This document shows positions 35,738-48,822 of a DNA stretch of 64,000 bases, one piece after another; positions within the stretch are counted from its first letter, which is position 1; each line of letters starts with the position of its first letter. The notes beneath the pieces are model-generated. The model ran no database searches. It was given only the letters and a program-made list of their open reading frames with translations, and was not told where the DNA came from. The stretch lies in contig OX485807.1 of assembly GCA_950295325.1 (NCBI GenBank), forward strand, positions 622,501-686,500, in the 5' to 3' direction. Source of the stretch: Polytrichum commune (lineage: Eukaryota > Streptophyta > Polytrichopsida > Polytrichales > Polytrichaceae). A program made the position numbers and the translations under genes.

Positions 35738-37942
35738 AGTCCAACGGAACATAATTATGGATTTGAATAATGTTATGCAACTACAACTCTAGAATTATAA
35801 TGTAGAGAGTAGTTATTATAAATATATATGATCCATTACAACAAATCTTAATTCCTATTTTATGATCAATTTTCTCTATCTACTTGATTGTTGAGTTAAA
35901 CAATTTTTTTGGCAAATGTAAGTAGTTACTTAAATTATACATGTGTTTAGAGAACTCATTGAAACCAAATGATTTTTTGTTTGTTAATTGGTGATGTATA
36001 TATCAAATTGTTATCTTGGGGGGAGGGGGAGGTTACTCCCTCTTGTGTCATGTAATCACATTTGTACAAAGGGTATTTTTATGGGGGCTATTTACTTCCT
36101 CATTTGGATTTTAGGAAACCCATTAAGTAGAAAAGAAAGAAACTTCACCAAATTGTATTAAGCACCATATAGGTAGTTTAAAAGGAAAACCTATATTATT
36201 TCAAATGATGCCCAATCACTTATAAAATTTTCATTTACTCATGTGTACGAAGGCAAACTTAAGACTCCAATGTGACATGGATTATATCCACTTTGCTATA
36301 TATTAGTGAAAGAACAGTGTACACATCATAACTCAGTCATTCAATTTTCATCATTTTACATGTATTATATGTGAATATACTCGTTTTATTTAATTTTAAA
36401 AAATCTTCTATTATTTTTTTCAAACTAATTTTTTTTACCTCAAACCTAAAGTGCGGTTTTTTCCCTTATGCTAAATTATATATAATCACATGTTTTGCAA
36501 TTTAAGTAGGCTATGGTAGATTGAAAGTTTTTTTTTTTTTTTTTTGCCAATGAATAAAAAGTACTCTATAGTTGTTCACACGTGATTTCTACTTTTTGGT
36601 CGGTCACGAATTATCGTGAGTGTAGAAAGGGGTATTAGTTGAGGCATTAGTGTACATGTATACATAAGAAAAAGGTATGTTTTTTCTCTAATGTATACAT
36701 TTGAAAATACTATTATAATAATTTTTATCAAGTAAGGATAGACATACAAAGACTCTAAGGGTCCTAAGGTTTAGAATAACATTTGATAATGGATGTGTTA
36801 GTTTCATCCACCTCACAATTTCATTCATTTATTTTCATGTGGTCATTGTCCTCAATAACTACTATATGCCTTCTTGTTAGAGTTTGCATTTGGGTATAAA
36901 TTTTTACAACTAAAGGCTCTTGAAGCTTTCATGGGCTTCCATGTTAACTATGTAAGGAATTTGAATGAATCGGTACAAATGAAAGTGATGTTAATACTAA
37001 GGCTTTAGATGTTTACAAAAGGACTCATGAAAAAAAAATTCATATATATATACACAACTTTGGTTTCATGTATTGTTGGCCTATAATTAAAGATCACCCT
37101 AAGTTCTTTGACATAGAATAGATTGCAACTCCAAAGAGCAAAGCTAGGATATGAGCATGAGCAAGGGCTTATTTCCATGGGACAATAGGGCCTATATATA
37201 GACATATTCACAAAGGAAATGAGGTGACACAAGGATTTTATATTTCTCGGATTACCCAAAAAATAAATTTGTTTTTACGAGCTGCCTAAAAAAAGGTTGG
37301 AGGGGTGACCAAAATTATCTGCGGTTGAGTGAATTTTGGTAAGGAGGTTTTACAATTTACATTCACATGTACCAAAATACTAGCTATCCTATTAGTTGGA
37401 GTAGTTTTGCTTATAATGCATGTCTCTAGGCTAGGTGGTACAATATGTTGTGTACACATTTGGTGTTTTGACATGTGTCTAAAAGAGAATGGATAATGAA
37501 CCAAAAATCCTAAGGATAATGGACAACATTTGACACCAATTGAGTAACATGGTTAGGATTTTGTTGATGTATGGTTTATAGCAGTGAGAAATTCCATCGT
37601 ACACCACATGTGCAAAAACAAACAATGTACTTTAGACTTTCATCAAAATAATGTCCATAGTGCGGGTTGGGTTTGTGTATACATTGTTTGTAGGTGACAT
37701 TAAATGACACACATAAGAAAATTGCCCTACATTCAACATCTTCAACACTAAGATCCAAAACTAAGCTCCCCAACATTGAACTCAAGCAATACTCAACACT
37801 CCTTCAAGAAGAATCGTTGTGAAATCCCAATTGTACATTTCTTGCTCATGGTTGGGGTTGGGCTCCACATTCTCTCCCAAACCTACACACCAAAAATAGT
37901 AGCATGCATTGTATAGTGTTGGTTATGCCACATTGCTTGAAA
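35738..37942. other. Intergenic, AT-rich
   Basis: No gene. A G-rich patch (GGGGGGAGGGGGAGG) lies at about 36018-36032, and a T-run at about 36529-36545. Confidence 0.4.
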
Positions 37943-39556
37943 TCAAGCAAGCCAATATGGGTGGTTTCTGATCGTCTCACTCCGATTGGTGTTCACAAGA
38001 TGGAGTTCATTTAGTTGGACAATAACCTCATGAAAGATCTCTTCTAAAATCACCTTCAAAATACGCTCCAAGAAAAGATCGTCTGGAAATGGAGGCAAGA
38101 TGTACCCCATACCAATACAATTGTCTTGGATATCGCTAGAAACTACATAAAGAGGTACAATCCACCAGAAATGGACATGGCCAAAGGTAAGCACAATTCT
38201 ACAATTTGAAATATTGTTGTGATAACATCTCACAAGCTATGATGCCTTTGGTCAAAAGACAAAAGTCTTCAACGTCAAAAGTATTATGTTTGTTTATTTT
38301 GATAAGCCACTTACAAACATCAAACAAAACCAGGGCAATGCAGGGCCCACACATATGTATTGGGATTACGTGTACTCAAAAGACAAGCCTTTTGTATCAT
38401 CCAATGAGAGCAAGAATTCTCCAAGATAAATGCACATTGTTTGAATATGCCCACATACTTGTAAACAAAGAATAACAACACCCACTTGGCAGATACACCC
38501 CAAAAAAAAAAAAAAAAATCCCTTTCTCAAGCATTAGAACTTGTGCCAACAATCTACATAAATTCATTTGAAGGACGTTAGAGATTGTGAACTTGTTATA
38601 CATGAAACACACGACATCGATGTAGAATGGTAATACAACTGTGAGCATAAACACAAGTAACTTTCCAAAACTTGTTTGTGATTGGTAAAATTGCCAACTA
38701 AATGTTTTACAAGACTTAAACCCACATCAAGGGACATCACTAAACATCAAAATGGACAACCTACATGTAAAATACAAACTTCCCAACTACACACTGATTT
38801 AAAATTCCCACTCCACATCATTGGATCGCAAACCAACAATTTTGCAAGTTTTTCTACATTCCATGTAGGACTATGAATGTAGATGTCATTGTGTAGTTTT
38901 GCTCTAAACACAACCACAAACAAGTGATACAAATGCTTGCATGGAATGTATTTACCTTTGCCACCAATACTACCCTAAGTGCATCACCTGGTAATTGAGA
39001 CAATTACATCTAGGGTACTGATTGATTGTCAGCACATGGTCTACAATTAGCGTGGTATTATTTTGGTTGGTGACAATGTAAACTTTGCCATTACTGGGAG
39101 GGTCAAGTGCACGATGTTCAAGGACATGAAACGTCCGAGATTCATCTTCATGTAGTGCTCTTCAGTTGGTTTGGAGCACCTGATTCTCTTGCCTTCACAC
39201 GTAGTGGGATGCCCCACAAGGTAGTCATTTGCTACACCCTCAGGAACAAGAGACAACACCTAACCAAATCTTTGCAATCTGAACCATACATCCTCCAAAG
39301 AAAAAATCTCTACATTTGTTGAGTTCATACCAATCTTCACAACCCAAGTCTCCGGTAATGTGAGTTCGAAGACAACAAAAGGACAAACAATATCCCCAAC
39401 GCACAATTGAATATCGCCAAGGTAGAACCACATAAACTTTTGCCTAGCCTCCTTCATATTTGCAAGTTTGAAATGACCTTCGAAGTATGCCATCCTTGAG
39501 CCTGTTTTGTTGGAACACTTTGCATGTGTAGAAGTTTGGATAGCAGAGCACATCAA
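37943..39556 (-). pseudogene. Unrecognised decayed coding-like stretch
   Basis: Open minus-strand pieces at 38233-37943 and 39556-39047 read as protein-like sequence (for example FYLGDIQLCVGDIVCPFVVF and FSLEDVWFRLQRFG), broken by stops. I do not recognise a family. The stretch stops where the segmental duplication copy B starts, so it may be a gene or transposon remnant cut by that event. It could also be chance open frames. Confidence 0.25.
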
Positions 39557-40127
39557 AATCTAATGCAATGAAGGGTTACCTCCCTGATATTACACATATC
39601 ACCTAAAAAATGCATTTGAACATCAAACTCTGGTGCAAATCCTCATTCCGAAAATTCATGTTGGAATTTCATAAACTTAATTGCTCCAAAGTGGATTACC
39701 TGTATACTTCACATTCAAGCACTAATGATATGATCCTAAACATCATAATGGGAACGCAACTCACTGGTTGAGAGATAAAAAGTCAAAAGCTCAACACTAT
39801 TTGCTTGAGGTAATATGTAATAGACCACTTGAGATTGCTACAGAAACCTTGACTTTTTTTCAACCATATAGCTAAACCACACGACGTCGAAATTTCATGA
39901 ATGTAATGCATTAATGGTAAGGGTCTCTCCAGTACATTTTGGATGTAGATGCTACCACTTGGTGAAACTGGGACATATACCCCAATCCTAGATATGAGAG
40001 TCTTCTACATTAGAAGGATAGGACGAGCTGTTTTACATGTACACAGATCTTAGATCCGGAGTCTGGAGTCCACTTGGCTTTAGAGGATTCAACTTCGTAA
40101 CCTCTTTTGAATATACCCTAAATAGAA

Positions 40128-40135
40128 AGAATTGA
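40128..40135 (+). promoter_or_regulatory. TATA-like element of dirigent gene B
   Basis: CTAAATAG in the context TATACCCTAAATAG, at the position matching that in copy A. Confidence 0.3.
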
Positions 40136-40311
40136 TTCCGCATTTTGCCCCCGCCGATTAGGACTCCAGAACTACAAAGGTGCTCATCATCAACAACCAG
40201 ATCATCATCAGAGCACTCATCAGTTGCTCATCTTCACAGCCTCACTTCGCCATCATCGAGCTGTAGTCGATCAAGTCCTGCTGCACCACATTTTGATCTT
40301 CACCTTCAACC

Positions 40312-41961
40312 ATGGCTAAGTTCACAGCGATGGGGCGCTCAATTGCAGTGCTGATGGTCATGGCAATGGCTGTGACCGGAGCGAGCGCGCACTTGGAACC
40401 CAGGCACAAGACGCACAACGTGACTTTCTACGCTCACGAGGCGATCAATACGGGCGCTGACGCGACGGGTGTGATAGTGGCAGGGCCCGGAGGCAACACG
40501 AGCTACCTGCAGTTCGGTGCCTTGGTTGTGGTAGACGACATCATCACCGAGACCGCCGACCCCAACTCTGCCCCGCTCGGCAAGCTGCAGGGTCTGTATG
40601 TGCTGGACGGCAGCACGAAGTACCGCGCCCAGGTCACCGTCATCATCGACCAGCCCGGCGATTTGGTGGAGACCACCTACGAGGTAAGCAATCCTTCGAT
40701 CTCTTGCACACAGTTGCTGTCACCCCTAGATCGGCCGTTACAATTGCCTTACTATCTCCGATGTCGGCAACTTGGAGGAGATTGTTGATTTCTTATGTAT
40801 CTGCACACAACCACCTTCCATTTGTGAAGTACCAACGTGGTGATGGCCAACCTGATAGGGAGTCATTTTCCTTACTCGATAGGGGTAAGAGTTCTATTCG
40901 ATTACTTGGTCTTTGGACTTCTCACAAACTCCTCCTCTTGACGCCTTAGGAGAAGTACCGGAGCGGCAACTCTCCCTTTCAAAACATACGATTCTAATGT
41001 TTCTAATCGATGGAATCGATGATTTGTTCTTTCACAAAGAGAAGGAACATGCTTGGAGGGATGCATTGAGAGGAATCCATTTGTTAGATTTGTGTTAATT
41101 TAAATTAGAAAAGGTCTGCATTTTGAAATGTCAAGTTTTTAGAATTGTTAGGAGCAATGTTTTTAGGTGTGGAATGACTTATGATGAAAATCTAGCTCTC
41201 AAAAATGATTTTTAGTAATGGTTTAGCAACTCCTTACAACTTCAAAAGGCAATGACCCTTGCCATTTTTAAAAACATCGATACCCTTTTGGAGCTGGTTT
41301 TGTATTATAAGTAATTTTCTAGGGGACTGTTGAAGAAAAATTGCTTGTAGTAATTATTTTGAATGACGACGTCTGTAAGTGATTCCTTCTCTGGTGCAGG
41401 CCGAAATGATATCAATGAATTCCTAATGTATTCCTCTCCATGTTTCACAATGAATTCCTCTCCATGCCCTCTTGCCCAGATTCGTAAAACCAAACAATCA
41501 TCAATTCATTAGCATCAATTCAATTCATTAGCATCATGAGATTGGTTAGAAACATCTGCTCTCACGGGGTGAGCTGCCACCCCCTGCTTCATCGTCCATC
41601 TCCACAGTGCAGATAAGCTTTGGAAACTCACATGTTTCAGATAGGGTGGAAATAGTTTCAAAGGTCTAGAGACATAATTTTCTGTTGGAAGTCTTTGGAA
41701 CTCTGTAGGAACATTTTAAATCTGCCGATGTTGAGTCATAAATATTTCAACCCATTAATTTAATTGATATGAGTGCAGATTATTGGCCAACGTGCATCCT
41801 TCAACGTAACCAACGACAGGCAGCTCGCAGTGGTGGCCGGAACCGGTAACTTCCTCGGCCAGAAGGGTTATGCCATAGTGTCCACAGTCTACCAGAAGCT
41901 CGTGGGCAACACCGGAGCGCAATACAACATCCAGAAGTGGACACTTGTTGTTGGCAAGTAG
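40312..41961 (+). CDS. Dirigent protein, copy B
   Basis: Exons 40312-40683 and 41779-41961 join in phase 0 to 184 residues. Exon 1 is identical to copy A at the nucleotide level. Exon 2 differs only by silent changes (for example CAG to CAA at the Gln of IIGQRA). The protein has a signal peptide (1 to about 26), the DD motif in VVVDDIIT and the AGTGNFLGQKGYA signature, so it should be secreted and could serve the same coupling-guiding role as copy A. The intron (1095 bp) has diverged in its 3' part by a deletion and point changes. The frame is intact and both splice sites are kept, so it is probably functional. The copies could differ in expression, since upstream sequence before about 40170 has diverged. 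Confidence 0.95.
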
Positions 41962-42439
41962 GGAATGTACAAATTTTTAGGAGTAAAGCGAGAAAACATT
42001 CTTAATTTCCAAATTCTGCTATTCGAATAAAGGATGAATGCCTGAGTTCAATTAATAGCACAACCAAGTATCCTGTATGAATCAACATTCTGATTCATGA
42101 ACAATTATTGTTACGTTTGAACCAGACAAGCTTCCATAGCTTACGCATTGTGTGCATCAATTCCTAATTACTTCATTGCAGAGCGACAGCATGTTACATT
42201 TCAAGATGTTAACAATAGATTAAACTGCTTACACAGCGGATGAATATCTTTCGGATATGGTGCTTACTACTCAGTGCTAATACTACTTACTAGGAATTAC
42301 CTTCGGAGCTACCAGATGGTTTGGGATTAGTACTAGCTCTTCGTTCTAACAATGCTAAAACCTAAGTATAGTTGCTAAACGTAATAAAACTCCCACTCAG
42401 TATTCCAAGAACGCACAGAAGCACCATTAACATAATTCT

Positions 42440-43399
42440 CACACTTGATAAACTTTCTTTGAGATATTGAGTGCAGAGCGCAGCTTATAAAAGGTGTCCG
42501 GAGTCAAAGCTTTGGTGAGAATATTCGCCAATTGAGGTTGTGTAGGCACACAAAGCATAACGATTTCATCACAAGCCTGAAATTCGCAAATAAGGTGAAA
42601 CAGCATCAATGTGCTTGGTTCTCTTGTGGAATTTGGGATTGTGAACGAGCCTAATAGCAGATTGGTTATCGGAAAAAAGAGGACTAGGTTCAGGTTGAGA
42701 AAACCCCAGGTCAAACAAAATACGCCTCGCCCACACCACTTCTTTTCTTCGTAAGAGAAGCTGCCACACATTCGGACTCCGTTGTGGAAGAAGCTGTGCA
42801 AGGTTGGTTGCGGCTGAGACAAAGAACTGGTCCGTTGTTGAGGAAAATGATTTCAAATACGAAATCATATTGGTGAGGAGAGCTTGATCTTGTCACATGG
42901 CCAAACCATCATCGACGTGCTAAAATAAGACGAAGAGCAGTGGTAGAGAAGGAAATGCAAGGATCAGCACTACTTGTAAGGATGTCATAGGCCTTCAAGA
43001 AATTGGAGAAAGTAGTGTTCCAACTACGTGCAGATTGCTTTAAACCATAAAGCCCTTTGAGAATGCGACAAACCTTGCCGCGACTGCCAGGAAATGAGCG
43101 GTAAAATTATTCCTCGAAGCCAAAAGGGAGCTCCATGAAGATGAGTTCCTGGATGGTAGAATTAAGGTAATTAAGCTGTCTTGGTATCAAATTGTACCAA
43201 ATACAAGCCATCTGCGGCAGCAATGGACGAAATGATCCTTATGCTCTCAGCTCTTGCGGTGGGAGCAAACGTCTCTGTAAAATCGATCCCAGGAGATCGT
43301 GTGAAACCCTTAGCCACGAGACGAGCTTTGAACCGCGCAAGCGTTCCATCCTATTTTGCTTTAATGCGAAACACCCACTTCTTCTTGACGGTGCTGCGC
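42440..43399 (-). pseudogene. Inverted Ty1/copia reverse transcriptase-RNase H remnant
   Basis: On the minus strand, from 43399 downward, the text reads KKKWVFRIKAK, then RFKARLVAKGFTRSPGIDFT and TFAPTARAESIRIISSIAAA (start of copia reverse transcriptase), VCRILKGLYGLKQSARSW, then DNQSAIRLVHNPKFHKRTKH and LANILTKALTPDTF (RNase H end). The YVDD active-site region is missing between 42900 and 42960, and stops are frequent. It faces away from the gag fragment that starts at about 43400. It is absent from duplication copy A. Confidence 0.85.
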
Positions 43400-45020
43400 T
43401 CGGGGGAAGAGCCTCAAGCGACCAGGTGTTATTTTTTGTCACGTCGTTCTTCCGCGTCTTCACCTCCACAGTCTGCATCCTCCATTGACTCCGACGACCC
43501 TCTCAGTCCTGTGTTGAGAAAACGCTCTCTCTCCGAGCTTTATGAGCGGATTGAGCCTCATGTTACTCTGAACTCCATTTCATGTGTTGCTGCAGCTAGG
43601 GAAAAGCTCACGAAATTGAAAAATAAAACTCATGTGCATCTTCCAGAACTGGAAGTTTGTGCCATTATATTTGTCGACTGAGCTCTCAAGAAGTCTCCTC
43701 TTACTTCTGCGGCCGAGAAAGTCATGTGGGATAAGAAAGACAAGCAGGCCATTGTGGCTATTCTAGCCACTATCGATTCAATCCACAAAGCCGAGGTTAT
43801 CAATTGCACGACCTTACACGTTATGAAAACGCAAGTTCAAGCGCGTCATGATCAACATTCCGATGAATGTATCAATGCTCTTCAGGAAAAGTACTATGGT
43901 AGCAAGCTTCTTGCTGGCGAATCCATAGCGATCTTCATTAGCTCCTTGCAGAAATTGGCTAAGCAACTAACCGAACTCGGTCACCCAATTTCGGACCAGC
44001 AGCTGATAAGCAAAATTAAATGCGCTCTCCCTCCGGTGTTTGATCCTCTCCTCGTCCGGGATAGCGTTCCCCTCGTCGGTCAGACGCTTACCTCGTTCCA
44101 GACTCACCTTGTGAGGTTCCAGCACAAACTGCGTGATCGGGATTTGTTCACTGAGGTGCCTGTGGACCAAGTTTTTTTCGCCAAAGGTGCTCTTCCTGAG
44201 GTTTCTCAGCCTCAATCTTCTCCAACTGATGCGCAAAAGAAAGAGCGCGCAGACCGACTTGCTCGTCAGAAACGTCACTCGCGGTGCTACAAGTGAGGAA
44301 AGCGTGGTCACTATGGAAAAGAGTGCCCTCACGACACGGACAGTTCTTCCTCTTCCACCTCTCCGAAGCGTCATAGAGGCCCCCGTTCTGATCGCCACTC
44401 TTCCAAACGCAAGGTTCATGACGGCAAACGGAGTCAAGCTCATGTCACTGCAACTTCGGTGCCTCGATCGGATTACTCTGACTCCGTTTCCAGTGAAGCG
44501 TACTGTGTAAACTCCGTCCCCGCAGATTTTTCTGGTAATGATGATTCTTCGTGGTACGCCGATTCAGGTGCCACCGAACACATGACTGACAAGTGGCAGT
44601 GGTTCACTAATTTCCAAACTGTTCATGATCATTGTTGGAGTGTAACTATTGCTGATAATCATCGTCTCTATGTGCGCGGAGTCGGCGATGTTCCTATTCA
44701 TACGACAGTTAACTGTGCCTCATCTTCGACGCAATCTGATATCCACCGGCCGTCTCACTGAGAAGCATGTTGCAATCATTCACGTTCGGGACGAATACAA
44801 ATTAATCAGCCGTGATTTCCATATGACTTCCATTTCCCCTAACAATACAGTTCATATCGCTGTTGCTGATGCTTCATCCCTTGTCGCTCCTTCTCGTTCC
44901 ACACTCACTCTCCAGGGACAATCGCCTTGGTCATATGTTAGCCTTCGCACTCTTAGAGATACGAGTAATCGCGAGACTGTCGTCGGTCTTCCTTCCTTTC
45001 ACAAACCTCTTTCTCCTAGA
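43400..45020 (+). pseudogene. Ty1/copia gag-protease fragment, copy B
   Basis: It starts further upstream than copy A, with a Ser-rich N-terminal gag part (SLSELYERIEPHVTLNSISC) and a longer open stretch at 43724-44296. That stretch stops in the zinc knuckle (TGA after CYK at about 44296). The D-S-G protease motif at about 44545-44590 and the GAG-pre-integrase remnant to about 45000 follow in other frames. Small deletions differ from copy A. Non-functional. Confidence 0.85.
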
Positions 45021-45425
45021 GTACATGCCCACTAGACATGATATGAGAACTTGCAATTTATAGAGTTCATCACCTGTGCATGCATCCAGGTCAACAATAC
45101 TTTTGTGAGATGTGCAACTGCAAGTAGAGAATGTTGTGCAATATTCTGCTGGGATAAGCTGCTATTTGCAAAAGTTTTTTGGTCGAGGTTACTTTCACAG
45201 AAAGATGGCACGCCGGCAATCAAATGAATGGCACAACTTCGAATTCTGTATGAATTGACATCAAAGCAAATTGAGTCAATCGTCACGAGTAATTCGGAGG
45301 AAACAACCTCGCTGTGTAATGGTTTTTTATTTATACTACTACACCGTTTATGGTATTTAGTGTCACGTACACTATTTGTGAAGGCCTAAACTAGATGCCT
45401 ATAGGTCTCGTAGCATAATTCATCT

Positions 45426-48400
45426 CTCACTCTAACATGACTAGATAAACACAAATGCCACGTTCCTCTTTTTTCACAACAATAACACATTTAAGCATGC
45501 ACATATTCTATATTTGAGTACCTAACACAAGAATGGGGGGTGCTATGAAAAATAATTCAATTTAAATAACACTTTGCTATTAGTTTCATGCATTTGAATC
45601 AAAAAAATATGATTTTAGAATACTAGAGCACTTTTTCCGTATACTTGATTGTGCTTGCTCCTTGACAGTTATTCAAAATCTTGTGCTCAACCCATCTTGT
45701 GTCAATCTTTTGCTCTCTTTTGGTCCAACTATCAACAACCTTTGTGCGAAATACAACTCTCTTTGTGCAAAACTCAATAGAACACAAAACCTATAGTAAA
45801 CCCAAATTTGATACACACGTGCACTTCTCAAGTACTAGGGAAAAAAAGACGCAAGGCTCTTTTAAAGAATAAGGCTCTTTTAAAACATAAATTTAAAGTC
45901 GAGAGGAGATCCTTGGAAAACGTCCAGTATAAATATTTGTATATAATACTCCTTTGGTAAGATGACTTCATAAAAGTGCAAAGTCAATTTCATGAAGGTT
46001 CCAAGCTAGTTCATGAACCTTCCAACCAATGTTACCAAAGTGTTCTACCAATTTCATAAACCTTCTAAATTAGTTCATGATTCTTCTAACCAACTTGACA
46101 TGTGGCACACTTCAATTTCATGATAGTGGACCTTTACGTCTAGCAACTTCATGAATCTTCCAAACCAATTTCATAAAATTAATCTTTCCGTACTACGTGA
46201 TTTTTGTATTCTCAACTTCTCACCTCCTTGTTTCGCATTCTTTGCCTTACTGTTGTTCATTGGTTCCTCTTTGTTTTGTGTTTACTTGGAAGCCTCTAAC
46301 CTTGACGTCAATTTTTCTTTGGTCTTTCATGATAATTCCTTAAAGCCGCAAGCAAGCAATGCCAGTTCTTCCATGGTCTTTGATTATTGTAAAGAAAAGA
46401 CAAAATAACGCATGTATTGGCATACCAGCGTGACTTCGAGCCTGTTGCCTTATACTGATCACGGTATTTTGTGATGCAGTATATGGTTTTATGCCTCCTT
46501 TTTTATTATTGTACATTGAAGTAAGCAACACAAACCCAAATTATGTATTTGAAGTGCGCAATCTCGTGGATTTGAGAGTGTAACATGGTTGTGGATTTGA
46601 TTGTGGGAAGAGTGTTGATCACATGAGCATAGTGCATAACATGTTTGGAATGTTTGAACATATTACCAAGGATAGATAAGAGAGGTTGATCAAAAATTTG
46701 GTAGAGCTAGTTGTGGGGAGTGATTAGGAGAATCTTATACATGATGTACCAATCTTTGTGAAATAAAGTAAAATAATTCATGAAATTGATTTTGTGAAGT
46801 TGTGAATATGGGTACTGAATCATGAACTTGTTCACAACATGTATGAAATTGGTTAAAATTCAAGCTAATTTGGTTGTCTATGTAGTGAACTTGGTTCATG
46901 ATTCCAAGGAAATTGGTAGAACCTAGTTTTAAAATCATGAAATTGAGTTTGCACTTCTGCGAATGCATCTTACCAAACGAGTATATGAACACCTTGAATA
47001 GAACTATTGCAAAAATTGAAGATAGATTTAACTTTGGAACTTGATTGATTTTAAGAAATATTTAAAAAATCATATCATATCATTAAAGTTGAATATTAAA
47101 GTTCTTTTGTAAAAATATCCATGGTCTCATTATAATGGATGAGATTTTTTGAAGTTTTTTCTCTAACCCTAAAATAGACAATGGGAATAAAAAATTAACT
47201 CGTGTTCATAGAGTATTGGTAACATGTGGACACAAGAGACATGTTATTTTCATTGCTTAGAAATAACAAATTGCATCATAGTTGCTCAAATGTCAGTTTG
47301 GTAAAGAGGACCTACCCTACATGGATATGTTGGTGTTTTGCACAAGTTCTTGGTGCCAGTGGATGTCATTGTTGGGGTGGATAAATGTGACAAACATTAG
47401 ATTGATGCCATAGAAATCTCTTAGTCCATGAATGCGTCACGTAGCTCTATGACTACATGTGTATGAAAACATTACTATCTAGTAGTGGGCACATCATGAG
47501 GAGGTGCTCCCCTTGCACTTGCACAAGACCCCCCCCCCTCCCTCCCCATCGTCAAATAACAAAGAATTTAGGGGGTGGACTCTTAATTGGACACCTAAAT
47601 GATGTGCATGGGTGACTATGGAATAAAAACCCCTATATAGAATTTATAGATACATTTATAAATAAAAACAAATGTATATGGTGGGATAAAAAATAGACTA
47701 GTGTATTTATACTAAGCTTCTCAAATTCATGTGATAAACACCTCCACTACATATACCATTTATAAATCATGAAATAATTAGTCCTTTCTCACATATCAAT
47801 CCACTCTAATTTTTTCAATGAGAAAGTCATTAAACATAATTTCATAAATAGGATATAACTCATAATAATTTGTCCCCATAATACACATCATTAAAGCTAA
47901 GAAAAATGACTAACAATAGATGAAAATGTAATTGGACGAAACTAGCAATTTTATTGTCAATTTTATTATTAAACTTTAGACCCCTTTTTGTACATCTACT
48001 TTTGTTTCAAAATTTTAATAACCATTCTAAATGTACACAATAGAGGAAAGCAATACCTCTTCCTTATGTATATCATGTACGCTAATGTCTCAAATACAAC
48101 CCCTTATATACTCACGTTAATTTCTACTTTGCATCAAGAGCCTAATCCCCAAGAGAGAAAAAAAAAGAGACATACCATTACATATTATGAAATCTGACCT
48201 TAACAGTGGCTAGGACGACCTATTATTCTTACATTTGTGACCCAAAAATTGTGAAGGATCCCCTCTGAAGGAGTTGAACAGTGATTTGTTTGCATCCATA
48301 ATTTGACTTCATTACATTGAAGATCCTTGCCAATCTCGCTATAGTGTTATTTGCAATCAAGTTGCCTTCACAAATAAAATTAATTGCCTTGTTGCTTATC

Positions 48401-48590
48401 CAAATTATCTGGGGTCAAAAACCTATTTTTTCTATTCATGCGTATAGCAACCGCAATATTAAACAAGTGCTTGTATTTTATGAACATAGTATTAAATATT
48501 CAACATAGTTTGGAATGTCGATAAATTAGCGTGGGTCAACCTAATTGCACAAATCAGTGTAGCTTAGAACCACGATGACATGGCGTGGGT
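45426..48590. other. Intergenic, no recognised gene
   Basis: From 45950 to 46180 and 46740 to 46960 the phrase TTCATGAA and its variants recur around CCTTCCAACCAA-like text, suggesting decayed short repeats. A C-rich tract lies at 47529-47547. No gene is supported. Confidence 0.4.
47529..47547 (-). other. Putative G-quadruplex on the minus strand
   Basis: The + strand has a C10 run, then CCC and CCCC separated by single T. Read on the minus strand this gives enough G-runs with one-base loops to form a quadruplex. Confidence 0.55.
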
Positions 48591-48594
48591 TTGT

Positions 48595-48602
48595 CCACGT
48601 CA
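48595..48602 (+). promoter_or_regulatory. bZIP-type ACGT element upstream of LD
   Basis: CCACGTCA, a C/G-box hybrid of the kind bound by plant bZIP factors, lies about 230 bp before the LD start codon, in the region where base composition shifts to GC-richer. Function is inferred. Confidence 0.3.
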
Positions 48603-48736
48603 GCAGATTGCGTCCATGTAGCTCGCTTCAAAGAAACAAACGTCCTCGCTTCTTCCCTTTCGGTTGATTCGCTCTGGAACGTAAGTTAGCTCTCGCGCTC
48701 ATTGTTGGTGTTGTCGCGGCTGCCCTTGCCGTCGCC

Positions 48737-48787
48737 ATGGCTATGGGCTCGTCCTCGCACTCACGATCACTCTCGACCTCGCGCTAG
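48737..48787 (+). CDS. Short upstream ORF in the LD leader
   Basis: A 16-codon ORF with ATG in strong context (GCCATGGC) ends at TAG, 35 bp before the LD start codon. The peptide is Ser-rich. If the transcript starts upstream of 48737, this uORF would be met first by ribosomes and could lower LD translation. The transcript start is unknown, so this is inference. Confidence 0.45.
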   Translation: MAMGSSSHSRSLSTSR

Positions 48788-48822
48788 TAAACACAATCCC
48801 ACGCCTCCTCCGTGCCGCCCTC

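Larger units (their letters stand above)
39550..45425 (+). repeat. Segmental duplication, copy B
   Basis: Direct copy of 23310-27972, about 16 kb downstream. Outside a 576-bp identical stretch (40172-40747 matching 23981-24556) the copies differ by scattered substitutions and indels. Copy B has about 1.3 kb more copia sequence. Confidence 0.9.

Noticed and set aside
43967-44443. 158-codon minus-strand frame
   Set aside because: It is antisense to the copia gag fragment, which has recognisable motifs on the + strand.
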